Source: Bryobacteraceae bacterium (GTDB lineage Bacteria; Acidobacteriota; Terriglobia; Bryobacterales; Bryobacteraceae). From it: DNA of 8,022 nucleotides. This document shows, piece after piece, positions 1-6,364 of the stretch. Made by a program: the position numbers and the translations under genes. The notes beneath the pieces were generated by a model. That model saw only the letters and a list, made by a program, of their open reading frames with translations. It did not search any database and was not told where the DNA came from. The number at the start of each line of letters is the position of its first letter. Position 1 is the first letter of the stretch. The DNA is taken from contig JACMLA010000033.1 of NCBI GenBank assembly GCA_014379815.1, positions 1-8,022 on the forward strand, in the 5' to 3' direction.

Positions 1-504
1 CCAGGCAGCGCTGGTTCCGAATCCGGAGTTGGCAATCCCGGAAAGCTTCGTGACGTCCCGAAACTTGCCTCCGCCTTCGTTATGAAATAGCCGGTCGCCT
101 TCCAGCGCGGTGATGTAAAGATCTTCCCGGCCGTCATTGTCGTAATCCGCTGCAGCCACCCCCATCGCATACATCTCCACGTCTAATCCGCTGCCGACAG
201 TGATATTGGTGAACTTACCGTTGCGAGTATTGCGGTACAGAGCGGGCAATGATTTGCGGCCGCGGGACACCCAGTCTTTGCTGTTCAGCAGCAGGATGTC
301 GGACCAGCCATCGCCATCTGCATCGAAGAATGCGCAGCCGGAACCCATCGTTTCGGGCAGGAACTTCTTCCCCGCCCTGCCGCTGTTATGAGTGAACTGG
401 ATTCCAGCCGCAGCCGTAACATCAGAGAACCGAACGGCAGAATTCCCAGAGGTGGTGAGCAGGGCAGCGAGGAAACCTGCGACGGCTCTCGCAACTACCT
501 TCAA
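1..504 (-). CDS. Exported FG-GAP/VCBS repeat protein, CRTAC1-like (3' part missing)
   Basis: The first 168 residues of a gene that continues past the left edge. The TTG start at 504-502 is chosen because it gives a clean signal peptide (MKVVARAVAGFLAALLTTSG, then NSA before VRFSDVT), has a GGGGGA ribosome site about 6 bases upstream, and no ATG or GTG lies just upstream in this frame. The mature N-terminus, FSDVTAAAGIQFTH, is typical of CRTAC1/ASPIC-UnbV proteins. Two calcium-binding FG-GAP loops are visible: FFDADGDGWSDILLLN near residue 64 and AADYDNDGREDLYIT near residue 125, matching DxDxDGxxD. Such proteins fold as secreted beta-propellers, and full-length members usually have about 500-600 residues, so most of this one is outside the window. 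The start overlaps the stop of the cytochrome gene, so the two are very likely co-translated and may act together outside the cytoplasm. The family is clear; the function is unknown. Confidence 0.88.
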   Translation of the reverse strand, partial: MKVVARAVAGFLAALLTTSGNSAVRFSDVTAAAGIQFTHNSGRAGKKFLPETMGSGCAFFDADGDGWSDILLLNSKDWVSRGRKSLPALYRNTRNGKFTNITVGSGLDVEMYAMGVAAADYDNDGREDLYITALEGDRLFHNEGGGKFRDVTKLSGIANSGFGTSAAW

Positions 505-3344
505 TGAGATCCCCCGGGCTCGGCGGACCTCATAGCCGCACGAACCGCACGCCCCGGAACAGCGCTACGTATTGGCGAGGGAGCCCGAGCTGGAATTGCG
601 ACAGATTCGTGATCGTGAATCATTTGCCGCTCGTTGTTGTCTTCCGGACTCTGCAACCGCTGACGCGCGGTTATGGACTGCGAAGACTCATCTGCTTTGA
701 AGCGCCGGAAGAGCTTTTCCTCGCGCGCGGCCTTGTCGGCCTGTCCCAGTCCCCGATAGCAGAGCATCAGCGTATAGTGGGCTTGCACGTCCTCCGGATC
801 CACCTGAAGCACTTTCTGCAGAGATTCGACCGCTGACGCGTAATCCCTCTTCAAAAACAGGATGCGTCCGATTTGATTCAGGACCACCCGATCGCGAGGA
901 TACTTTGCTTCCACCGTACGCAAGGAACGTAGAGCTCCGTCGTAGTCGCCATCTGCTTTTTGCACGGCGGCCTTGAAGAAGTGAATGCGACCTAAGGAAC
1001 TATCGATGGCTAGCGCCTTTTCGAGAAACGGTTTGGCGCGCTCAACCTCGCCTTCCTGAATTAGCGCTCTGGCTACATTCAGCCAGCCGTCGGCATAACC
1101 CGGATCGGCTTCGGTGACGCGGGTAAATGCGTATTCAGCTCCCTTAAGGTCACCTTGCAACAACATGCCAATGCCCCAGTCGTTCCACCGTTCCCGGTCT
1201 TGCTTCTTTAGGACAGGGTTCCACACTGGACTCGACTTGTCACCCGACAGAGGCAGCAGCGCCTTCGCCTCGGCCAGTACAACCGTCGGCAAGTCAGGGA
1301 TTTGCCCCTTAACGCCGCCTGAGACATTCGCGGGGATATTGGCCGGTGAGAATCCAAACTTTCGGCTGTCGTGAGACAAGCTGACAAGTCCGGGTAACTG
1401 ACCGGGCTCAGGTTCGCCCGCGTACGAGAATTGCGTGTAATAGTGCGAGAACTTCCGGTAATTGAGCTTTGCCTGAAGCGAAACAGGACCTTTCACATCA
1501 CTTGGGATCTTGACGCGGTAATGTGCAACGTCGGCAGCGCCCGGCGGGATTAGCCGGACGTATAAAACGCTCCGGGTCTGCCAGGCATTCCGCTTGTTGA
1601 TGGGATTCCCTTCGCCATCCAGCTGGTAGGAGCGGTAGAAATGGGCACCCTGTTCTACGGGTCCCTTGCCGTCATCCTCAGCCCTGCCGCTCCAGTAGAT
1701 TGTGCGTTGGTCTGCATCTGTGGCGACCAGCTCCAGCCAGATATCAAAGGCATCTACCGTACCGCCCGGGAAAAAGTGTCCGATCTTTTTGGTGCGAACG
1801 ACTACGTCCACGCGCACCGTAGATCCCGGTTCAAATTTGGTCGCGGTCCGGTCCAGAGGGGCGGAAACATTGCCCACTTCCCGCAAGATTCCCGCTCCCG
1901 ACTGTTCCGCTTCCTCACCTATTGCAAAAGTGGATGCCAGTTGTGGCCCTTCCGATTTGCGGCGGACCATGGCTGTATCCGCGCCGGTGGACGTTACAGG
2001 CGAAGCCGCAAAGATATCCACAGAGATAAATCCCGATTTCAGATTCTTAATCGTTGCGTCCAGCTGCTCTTTGTCACCATTGACTGCGGCCACTGCGGTA
2101 TTGGCTGCGGCAAAGCGGTGGGAGTGAACTTTGCCATCGCGATTGCCGGGGTCCGTAGAAGGAACCATAGGCATATGGCACCCTCCGCAGGTTTGTGACT
2201 CCTTAGGGTAGTAGAAGGAGCGCGCACCCTGCCCTGACACTCCACTGGCCTGCCAGTTGTCGTAATCGTTGAAGCCGCGAATCCAGCGATAGTTGTTTAC
2301 AGGCACATCCAGATGCACCTTATGACAGGAGGAACAGAACTCGCTGTTATCGAGCCGCATGAACGGCTTCAGAAATGTCTTTCGGTGCGGTTCCGGGTCG
2401 GCATAAGTAAGGAAGTTATCCAGTGCCCGGATGTATGGATTCCGGCTCGAGGCAAGACTGTGAAGCGGAGGATACTCGATTGTGAAACCGCCATTGCCTG
2501 TTGTACCTTCCACGTGACTTATGGAGTGACAGGATACACATCCGAGACCGTTCTGAGCTTCGGGGGTGTCAATCTGATCTTTTACCGGCTGGTCAAACCG
2601 GCCGTTGAAGAATAAAGCATGGTCATGACAGCCGGCACACCATTTGCTGGATTTCGTCCCGGAGACGGACTGCATGTACTCGATAGATTTGCGGTAAAAC
2701 TGGTTGTTAAACGATGCGAAATGATGCATCGAACTATTCCACTGCTGGTAGATATCTTTATGGCATTCTCCGCATAATTTAGAGTCCATAAAGAAATCGG
2801 CTGGAATTTTGCCAGAAGTGTTCGTATTAGCTGCCGATGGCCAGAAAGGAGATTTCGGTCCGGCGCCTTCCTCTTCCATCGAAACCGGAACGACGGCGCT
2901 ATTTCGGATCCGCTGCCGGGGATCCGGACGCAACTCCTTCCAGCTCCACACTAAAAGCGGGAAAACGACCATTGCCGCCGTCGCAAGCGCAAGTGCGTGT
3001 CGATATGCTGCCGCGGGTAAAGCCCGGCGGAGCCATTGCACCGCGGACAATATAAATGCTAAGCCGAGGAGAGCGTGAATCCAAAGAACAGGCCGATGTG
3101 GAAACGTGTTGCCGTATTTCGCCAGCCAAAGGCCGGCCAACAAAGCGGCGGCACAGGAGACACGAATAAACCAGTTGCTTCTGCGCATCACCCAGAGAAA
3201 GAAGAGTGCCGAAAACGTTCCCAGGACAATGTGAATCAGCACGTTGCCCATGTAGAGAACGGTTGGCTCAGCAAACGCGGTGATGTAGGCGGTGTTAAGG
3301 GCGAGAACGATTAGAAGAACAGCAGCAATTTGCACCAGACTCAT
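501..3344 (-). CDS. Membrane-anchored pentahaem cytochrome c with C-terminal TPR repeats
   Basis: A 947-residue protein with no close match among characterised enzymes that I can name. Five hydrophobic helices lie at about residues 4-24, 31-51, 60-76, 85-105 and 114-135. The Arg-rich loops (MRRSNWFIR; WLRRALP) predict the N-terminus inside and everything after helix 5 in the periplasm. Five CxxCH haem c sites follow: CGECH 191, CAGCH 236, CVSCH 269, CSSCH 337, CGGCH 386, with spare His residues (207, 208, 343, 406, 408) as possible distal ligands; this part resembles cytochrome c554-type domains. Residues about 508-640 form a beta-rich domain with the motif GHFFPGGTVD and LNYRKFSHYY, found in other multihaem proteins. 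About four to five TPRs span residues 716-880. The last 60 residues are Pro/Arg-rich with no domain. The start has GGGGG six bases upstream. Likely a quinone- or haem-linked electron carrier; donor and acceptor are unknown. Confidence 0.9.
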   Translation of the reverse strand: MSLVQIAAVLLIVLALNTAYITAFAEPTVLYMGNVLIHIVLGTFSALFFLWVMRRSNWFIRVSCAAALLAGLWLAKYGNTFPHRPVLWIHALLGLAFILSAVQWLRRALPAAAYRHALALATAAMVVFPLLVWSWKELRPDPRQRIRNSAVVPVSMEEEGAGPKSPFWPSAANTNTSGKIPADFFMDSKLCGECHKDIYQQWNSSMHHFASFNNQFYRKSIEYMQSVSGTKSSKWCAGCHDHALFFNGRFDQPVKDQIDTPEAQNGLGCVSCHSISHVEGTTGNGGFTIEYPPLHSLASSRNPYIRALDNFLTYADPEPHRKTFLKPFMRLDNSEFCSSCHKVHLDVPVNNYRWIRGFNDYDNWQASGVSGQGARSFYYPKESQTCGGCHMPMVPSTDPGNRDGKVHSHRFAAANTAVAAVNGDKEQLDATIKNLKSGFISVDIFAASPVTSTGADTAMVRRKSEGPQLASTFAIGEEAEQSGAGILREVGNVSAPLDRTATKFEPGSTVRVDVVVRTKKIGHFFPGGTVDAFDIWLELVATDADQRTIYWSGRAEDDGKGPVEQGAHFYRSYQLDGEGNPINKRNAWQTRSVLYVRLIPPGAADVAHYRVKIPSDVKGPVSLQAKLNYRKFSHYYTQFSYAGEPEPGQLPGLVSLSHDSRKFGFSPANIPANVSGGVKGQIPDLPTVVLAEAKALLPLSGDKSSPVWNPVLKKQDRERWNDWGIGMLLQGDLKGAEYAFTRVTEADPGYADGWLNVARALIQEGEVERAKPFLEKALAIDSSLGRIHFFKAAVQKADGDYDGALRSLRTVEAKYPRDRVVLNQIGRILFLKRDYASAVESLQKVLQVDPEDVQAHYTLMLCYRGLGQADKAAREEKLFRRFKADESSQSITARQRLQSPEDNNERQMIHDHESVAIPARAPSPIRSAVPGRAVRAAMRSAEPGGSH

Positions 3345-3423
3345 AGGTGCCCCCGATCAAAGGTACTCCCGCTATTCCATCGCAAGGCGTCGGGAACCGC
3401 AATAGTTGGAAGAGGTTAGTTGC
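3345..3423 (-). other. Short spacer between regulator and cytochrome genes
   Basis: These 79 bases separate two genes of the same orientation. I see no terminator hairpin. A weak promoter-like pair on the minus strand (TTGCGG, 17 bases, TGGAAT) could give the cytochrome gene its own start, but it matches consensus poorly. Read-through from the regulator is the simpler reading. Confidence 0.3.
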
Positions 3424-4272
3424 TTACGCGGTGACTTGCTGGGAGCGGTTGGTCTGAAATTCTTTCCTGAGCGCCATAACAATCGCGCGGGAAATCTCAT
3501 CCTGAATTGCGAACGCGTCATTGATGTCGCGCTCGTAAGTCTCAGACCATACGTACAGGCTGTTTGCGGAATCGATCAGCTGGGCAGCAATCCGGAGACG
3601 TTCACCCTGCTTCCTGACGCTTCCTTCGAGAGAGTAATCAGCCCGGACCTCTTCCGACCCTGACGCCGTGCGGGCAACAACTCGAAACGCGGGAACCTTG
3701 GTGAGCGCACTAATCACATCATCGGTAAGACCGGAACAGAAGTAGGCGTAAGCAGGGTCGACTCCAAGATTCACGAAGCGACAGATTGCGATGGTTTTTA
3801 CTCCTACTCGCGATCCAAAATCATCGGCCAGGCCCATGGCTTTCAGCTGCTCCCGGGTGAGAAGCATGGGAACGTAACTGCCTTTTCTAAACTGAATTAC
3901 GACGCCATCTTCACGACCTTCCGTCTGGTAGTACCGCTCCAGCTTGGACCGAAGCCTGCGCGCTTCCACGCGGACAATAGAATCAATCCGGGGGTCGAAA
4001 GTCTCCATTTTGTTGAAAACTTCGACACCAACAAGATACTCTTTCAACGCATTCTGCCGGCCATCGAGACACTGCTCGACGGTAAACCGAAGGAAGCGAC
4101 CCAGCCGTTTCGAGCGTATAAATGTTGCACTCGAAAGCACCTTCTCTAACTGTGCGATGACTGCATTCCGGGGGACCCCGCCGGTGTTTTTGTCTTGCAT
4201 TGCGTCGGACGTCAGTCGGCTTGGGGTGTTCGGTTCAGTTATCGCTGTTGTCACGGTTTGTTCTCCCTCCAT
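3424..4272 (-). CDS. FlgO/TolB-like domain regulator with winged-helix-like N-terminus
   Basis: A 282-residue soluble protein of two parts. Residues about 34-140 are a region common in acidobacterial regulators: FLRFTVEQCLDGR, LKEYLVGVEVF, FDPRIDSIVRVEARRLRSKL and VVIQFRKGSYVP. The RRLRSKL helix followed by a short hairpin resembles the recognition helix and wing of OmpR/CadC-type DNA-binding domains; that is inference. Residues about 155-270 match the FlgO/TolB N-terminal-like domain: CRFVNLGVDPAYAYFCSGLTDDVISAL, then LEGSVRKQGERLRIAAQLID and LYVWSETYERDINDAFAIQDEI. The loop between these parts is shorter than usual, and the TPR array that often follows is absent. No membrane helix is seen. 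Lying upstream in the same orientation as the cytochrome gene, it may control that block. The start is uncertain: the ATG at 4272 lacks a ribosome site, while GTG at 4254 has GGAGGG well placed. Confidence 0.85.
   Translation of the reverse strand: MEGEQTVTTAITEPNTPSRLTSDAMQDKNTGGVPRNAVIAQLEKVLSSATFIRSKRLGRFLRFTVEQCLDGRQNALKEYLVGVEVFNKMETFDPRIDSIVRVEARRLRSKLERYYQTEGREDGVVIQFRKGSYVPMLLTREQLKAMGLADDFGSRVGVKTIAICRFVNLGVDPAYAYFCSGLTDDVISALTKVPAFRVVARTASGSEEVRADYSLEGSVRKQGERLRIAAQLIDSANSLYVWSETYERDINDAFAIQDEISRAIVMALRKEFQTNRSQQVTA
4265..4270 (-). promoter_or_regulatory. Shine-Dalgarno GGAGGG favouring GTG start at 4254
   Basis: On the minus strand GGAGGG lies 10 bases before GTG (codon 7 of the longer reading of the FlgO-domain regulator) and inside that longer reading, where it cannot serve the ATG at 4272. 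The sequence just before that ATG (GAGCTTCA) has no good ribosome site. The protein may therefore start at 4254 and have 276 residues. No conserved residue is lost either way. Confidence 0.45.
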
Positions 4273-4285
4273 TGAAGCTCAGGCT

Positions 4286-4324
4286 ACGGTAAGTGTTTCG
4301 ACCATTCCATCATCTAACGGTAAG
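4286..4324 (+). repeat. Direct repeat ACGGTAAG x2, 31 bases apart
   Basis: ACGGTAAG occurs at 4286-4293 and 4317-4324, in the contexts CTACGGTAAG and CTAACGGTAAG. The start-to-start distance is 31 bases, about three helical turns, so both copies would face the same side of the DNA. A third, inverted partial copy (CCGTTA, reverse of TAACGG) follows at 4345-4350, again about 30 bases on. The array lies just upstream of the regulator gene and could be its operator. Confidence 0.4.
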
Positions 4325-4364
4325 GAACGCAAGTATGTTATTCGCCGTTACATTTTGAACACGT

Positions 4365-4373
4365 TGGTATAAA
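4365..4373 (+). promoter_or_regulatory. Candidate extended -10 promoter (TGGTATAAA) for phosphatase gene
   Basis: TGG immediately before TATAAA is an extended -10 element (TGn plus a 5/6 match to TATAAT). No good -35 lies 17 bases upstream; TTGAAC at 4355-4360 is too close. If used, transcription would begin near 4380 and leave a leader of roughly 195 bases before the ATG at 4576. Confidence 0.3.
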
Positions 4374-4459
4374 AACAGGTGAGCAGGAGTCTCCGGGAAG
4401 TACATGGCCGTTGAGCCGAGTTTTGAAAGAGTTATCGGGAAATTCGCCTCAATTCCGCG

Positions 4460-4488
4460 TTGGTTGGAGAACTCATCGCGTGTATACT
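4460..4488 (+). promoter_or_regulatory. Candidate sigma-70 promoter TTGGTT-N17-TATACT
   Basis: TATACT at 4483-4488 matches the -10 consensus at 5 of 6 positions and is 17 bases from TTGGTT (4460-4465), a weak -35. Predicted transcription starts near 4495, about 80 bases before the preferred phosphatase start and only a few bases before an in-frame ATG at 4501. Confidence 0.3.
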
Positions 4489-4575
4489 GCCCAGCGTTGC
4501 ATGTCCGTTGCCCCAGGACGAACTGGTAGACAGACCGAAGACGATAAGCTTCCTGTGTGTACGCTGATTATTCGT

Positions 4576-5172
4576 ATGACGACCTTTCTGCTGATCCGCC
4601 ACGGACATACCAGTTGGGTAGGCAAAGCACTTGCCGGTCATCTCCCCGGCGTAGCCCTGAGCGCCTCAGGGCACGAGCAGGCCGAGAATCTGGTTCGTCG
4701 CCTTCACGGCACTTCCGTCTCTGCCGTTTACAGCAGTCCCTTACAGAGGACTCTGGAGACAGCTGCACCGCTCGCCCGAAGTATTGGAGTGACGGTGATC
4801 CAGCGCCCCAGACTCATTGAAATCAACTTCGGAGACTGGACAGGTCGTACTATCTCCGAGCTTGCAGCCGACGAGGGCTGGAACCGGTTCAACGCACTGC
4901 GAAGCATAACCCGCATACCGAACGGAGATCTGATGCTGGACGTTCAGGCCCGGATGGTGGATGAGCTGATGGAACTGCACCAAGCCCATCCGAATCAAAC
5001 GGTGGCCATTTTTAGTCATCAGGACACAATTAAGGCCGCTCTGGCGCATTTTCTTGGAATCAGCCTTGATAATTTTCTCCGTTTCCAGGTCGATCCTGTT
5101 GCGATCAGCACAGTGCAAATAGCTGAAGGGGGCGCCCGGGTCCTGACCCTGAACAGTACTGGGGCGCTCTGA
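4576..5172 (+). CDS. Histidine phosphatase family protein (phosphoglycerate mutase-like)
   Basis: A 198-residue cytosolic enzyme of the histidine phosphatase superfamily, which moves or removes phosphate through a phosphohistidine. The N-terminal LLIRHGHTSW gives Arg8 and the nucleophile His9. SSPLQRTLETA gives Arg58. EINFGDWTG contains the acid/base candidate Glu82. IFSHQDTIKAAL gives the second catalytic His148. The catalytic set is therefore complete, and the length fits the GpmB/CobC-like branch of about 200 residues. The substrate cannot be read from sequence: sugar phosphate, alpha-ribazole phosphate and small phospho-metabolites are all possible. ATG 4576 is chosen because family members start a few residues before RHG, although no ribosome site precedes it. 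ATG 4501 and TTG 4411 are in-frame alternatives that add residues without family similarity. The gene stands alone on the plus strand, converging on the ferritin-like gene with a 2-base gap. Confidence 0.9.
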   Translation: MTTFLLIRHGHTSWVGKALAGHLPGVALSASGHEQAENLVRRLHGTSVSAVYSSPLQRTLETAAPLARSIGVTVIQRPRLIEINFGDWTGRTISELAADEGWNRFNALRSITRIPNGDLMLDVQARMVDELMELHQAHPNQTVAIFSHQDTIKAALAHFLGISLDNFLRFQVDPVAISTVQIAEGGARVLTLNSTGAL

Positions 5173-5174
5173 AA

Positions 5175-6173
5175 TTACTTGCGGGCGCTTCGCTTTTTCC
5201 CCTCTGAAGCCATATCCGCGGTCTCTTTGGCGATGATCTTATTGAAGTTGCTCTTCTCGCCTTTAGCCGTAGTTTCCTGATACAGCAACGCCAGCCCTTG
5301 CTCATCGAACTTCTGGAAGAAGTCTTCCCAGCTAATTTCTTCCAGCGAGTCGGCTCCGCTGTATCCCGGAAAATCCAGGCGTAGTAAGCCGGAGTCACCC
5401 TTATCTCCAGTTCCACTCACACAAGCCGGATGCGCGCCACGGTCCTCTGCCCACGTCCGGATTTCATCATGATTTGTAGTGACACTACTCCCGGCCTTGC
5501 TGCCTGAAGTCTTACTGTCACCAGAGCCTGTCTGCTTCGAAGCTCCTGCCTTTTTCCCGCGAACAGGAGCTTCTTTCGCAGCAGCGACCGAAGTGCCCTT
5601 AGCGGCTACTTTTTTTTTAGCCGGCGTATTGCGGCCAGCGGAGTTCGCTATTGCCGCTTCCTCGTCAACCCCTGCTTCGCTCTCGCCTTCTTCCCGCACC
5701 ATTTCGCGGTACACGGAGATGGCAACTTTGGTGAGGAGCTTGTCGGTGAGCTCTTCTTCCTTCAACGTCTCCTGCAAAAGATTCGCCGCCTCTTTCTGGC
5801 CCGCGGCTTTCGCCATTGCCCGAGCTGTACCGTAAGCAGAGATCTCGTAATGTTCGATCTTCTGACCCGAGGCGATGAGAATTGCATCGAGCTCGTGACC
5901 CTTTTGGTGCTCGCTTACATGCTGCAGAGTCTCTTCCACCAGACCTTGCATTGCGCGGCATGGCTTTGCCTTCGCGCGCGCGCCAAGAATTTCGAACACC
6001 TGCTCGAGACGGGCAATCTGGCCCTTCGTGACTTCGAGATGCTCAGTGAACGCTTGCTTCAACTCCATTGAAGTAGCAGTTTTGATCATCTTCGGTAAAG
6101 ACTTTGCGGCCTGCCGCTCGGCATCGTATATATCGCGCAGGCTGTCTGTCAGCATTTCCTGAATTGTTGCCAT
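5175..6173 (-). CDS. DUF892/YciE ferritin-like protein with extra C-terminal domain
   Basis: A 332-residue fusion. Residues 1-160 are a DUF892 (YciE-type) ferritin-like four-helix domain, starting MATIQEMLTDSLRDIYDAERQ, with acidic/His positions typical of a di-iron site (Glu19, Glu44/His45, Glu107/His108, Glu140). Residues about 161-232 are a low-complexity Lys/Ala/Gly/Ser linker. Residues about 233-316 form a second domain (HDEIRTWAEDRGAHP; LLRLDFPGYSG; SLEEISWEDFFQKFDE; LALLYQE; SNFNKI) that I recall mostly as a small stand-alone protein of unknown function. A basic tail (GKKRSARK) ends it. ATG 6173 is chosen because it begins the family's usual N-terminus and has AGGAAGG 10 bases upstream; the TTG at 6197 adds eight unconserved residues. 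YciE-type proteins are linked to stress responses, so a role in iron or oxidative stress is likely but unproven. Confidence 0.88.
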   Translation of the reverse strand: MATIQEMLTDSLRDIYDAERQAAKSLPKMIKTATSMELKQAFTEHLEVTKGQIARLEQVFEILGARAKAKPCRAMQGLVEETLQHVSEHQKGHELDAILIASGQKIEHYEISAYGTARAMAKAAGQKEAANLLQETLKEEELTDKLLTKVAISVYREMVREEGESEAGVDEEAAIANSAGRNTPAKKKVAAKGTSVAAAKEAPVRGKKAGASKQTGSGDSKTSGSKAGSSVTTNHDEIRTWAEDRGAHPACVSGTGDKGDSGLLRLDFPGYSGADSLEEISWEDFFQKFDEQGLALLYQETTAKGEKSNFNKIIAKETADMASEGKKRSARK

Positions 6174-6364
6174 TCTCCCCTTACCTTCCTTGTGCAAACG
6201 CTAACTCCAGGTGGATTCGTCGCCGTGTGACGCGAAACATTTGGATCAGCTTTCGTGTATGGACGAATGGATAGGTACAAGTGTTTCGAAGAGAGGCACT
6301 TAAGTACGTGCGCTTATCGGAACGGCAAAGTTCTTACGGTGAGGCTGGACGTGGGCGCACTGAA
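6174..6364. other. Spacer upstream of ferritin-like gene
   Basis: These 191 bases between two minus-strand genes should carry the promoter of the ferritin-like gene. I find no good -35/-10 pair and no terminator for the upstream TrmB-type gene. TTCG/CGAA elements recur: TTCGT at 6216-6220 with CGAA at 6233-6236, the inverted repeat TTCGT-N6-ACGAA at 6252-6267, and the palindrome TTCGAA at 6285-6290, spaced about 33-36 bases. They may be regulatory, but arms this short also arise by chance. Confidence 0.35.

Larger units (their letters stand above)
4273..4575. other. Divergent intergenic region between regulator and phosphatase
   Basis: This 303-base stretch has no convincing gene. It is more AT-rich than its flanks between about 4295 and 4380. 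It holds two candidate plus-strand promoters, a spaced pair of ACGGTAAG direct repeats with an inverted partial copy (CCGTTA, 4345-4350), and on the minus strand a weak promoter-like pair (TTCAAA, 16 bases, CATACT) around 4333-4360 for the regulator. An open frame continues from TTG 4411 into the phosphatase, but that segment lacks family similarity and is better read as untranslated leader. Confidence 0.5.

Noticed and set aside
1641..2198. Long plus-strand open frame of 185 codons
   Set aside because: It lies wholly inside the cytochrome gene on the opposite strand, shows no domain, and is explained by the codon bias of that gene.
3944..4372. Plus-strand open frame of 142 codons antisense to the regulator
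   Set aside because: Composition is that of a shadow frame (Arg/Ser/Thr-rich), with no family signal; the opposite strand carries a clear protein family.
4516..4560. tRNA-Leu-like stretch (GGACGAACTGGTAGACAGACC)
   Set aside because: It resembles a D-arm, but no anticodon stem, T-arm (GTTCGA) or acceptor pairing follows.
4411..4575. N-terminal extension of the phosphatase from TTG 4411
   Set aside because: The 55 extra residues have no similarity to the family, which begins a few residues before RHG; the start codon is weak.
5155..5205. Possible bidirectional terminator (GCGCTTCGCTTTTT)
   Set aside because: The only stem is three base pairs with a three-base loop and it lies inside the end of the ferritin-like coding sequence; GGGCGCT here is a direct, not inverted, repeat.
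6174..6197. Start of the ferritin-like gene at TTG 6197
   Set aside because: It adds eight unconserved residues that cover the ribosome-site region; ATG 6173 gives the usual family N-terminus.
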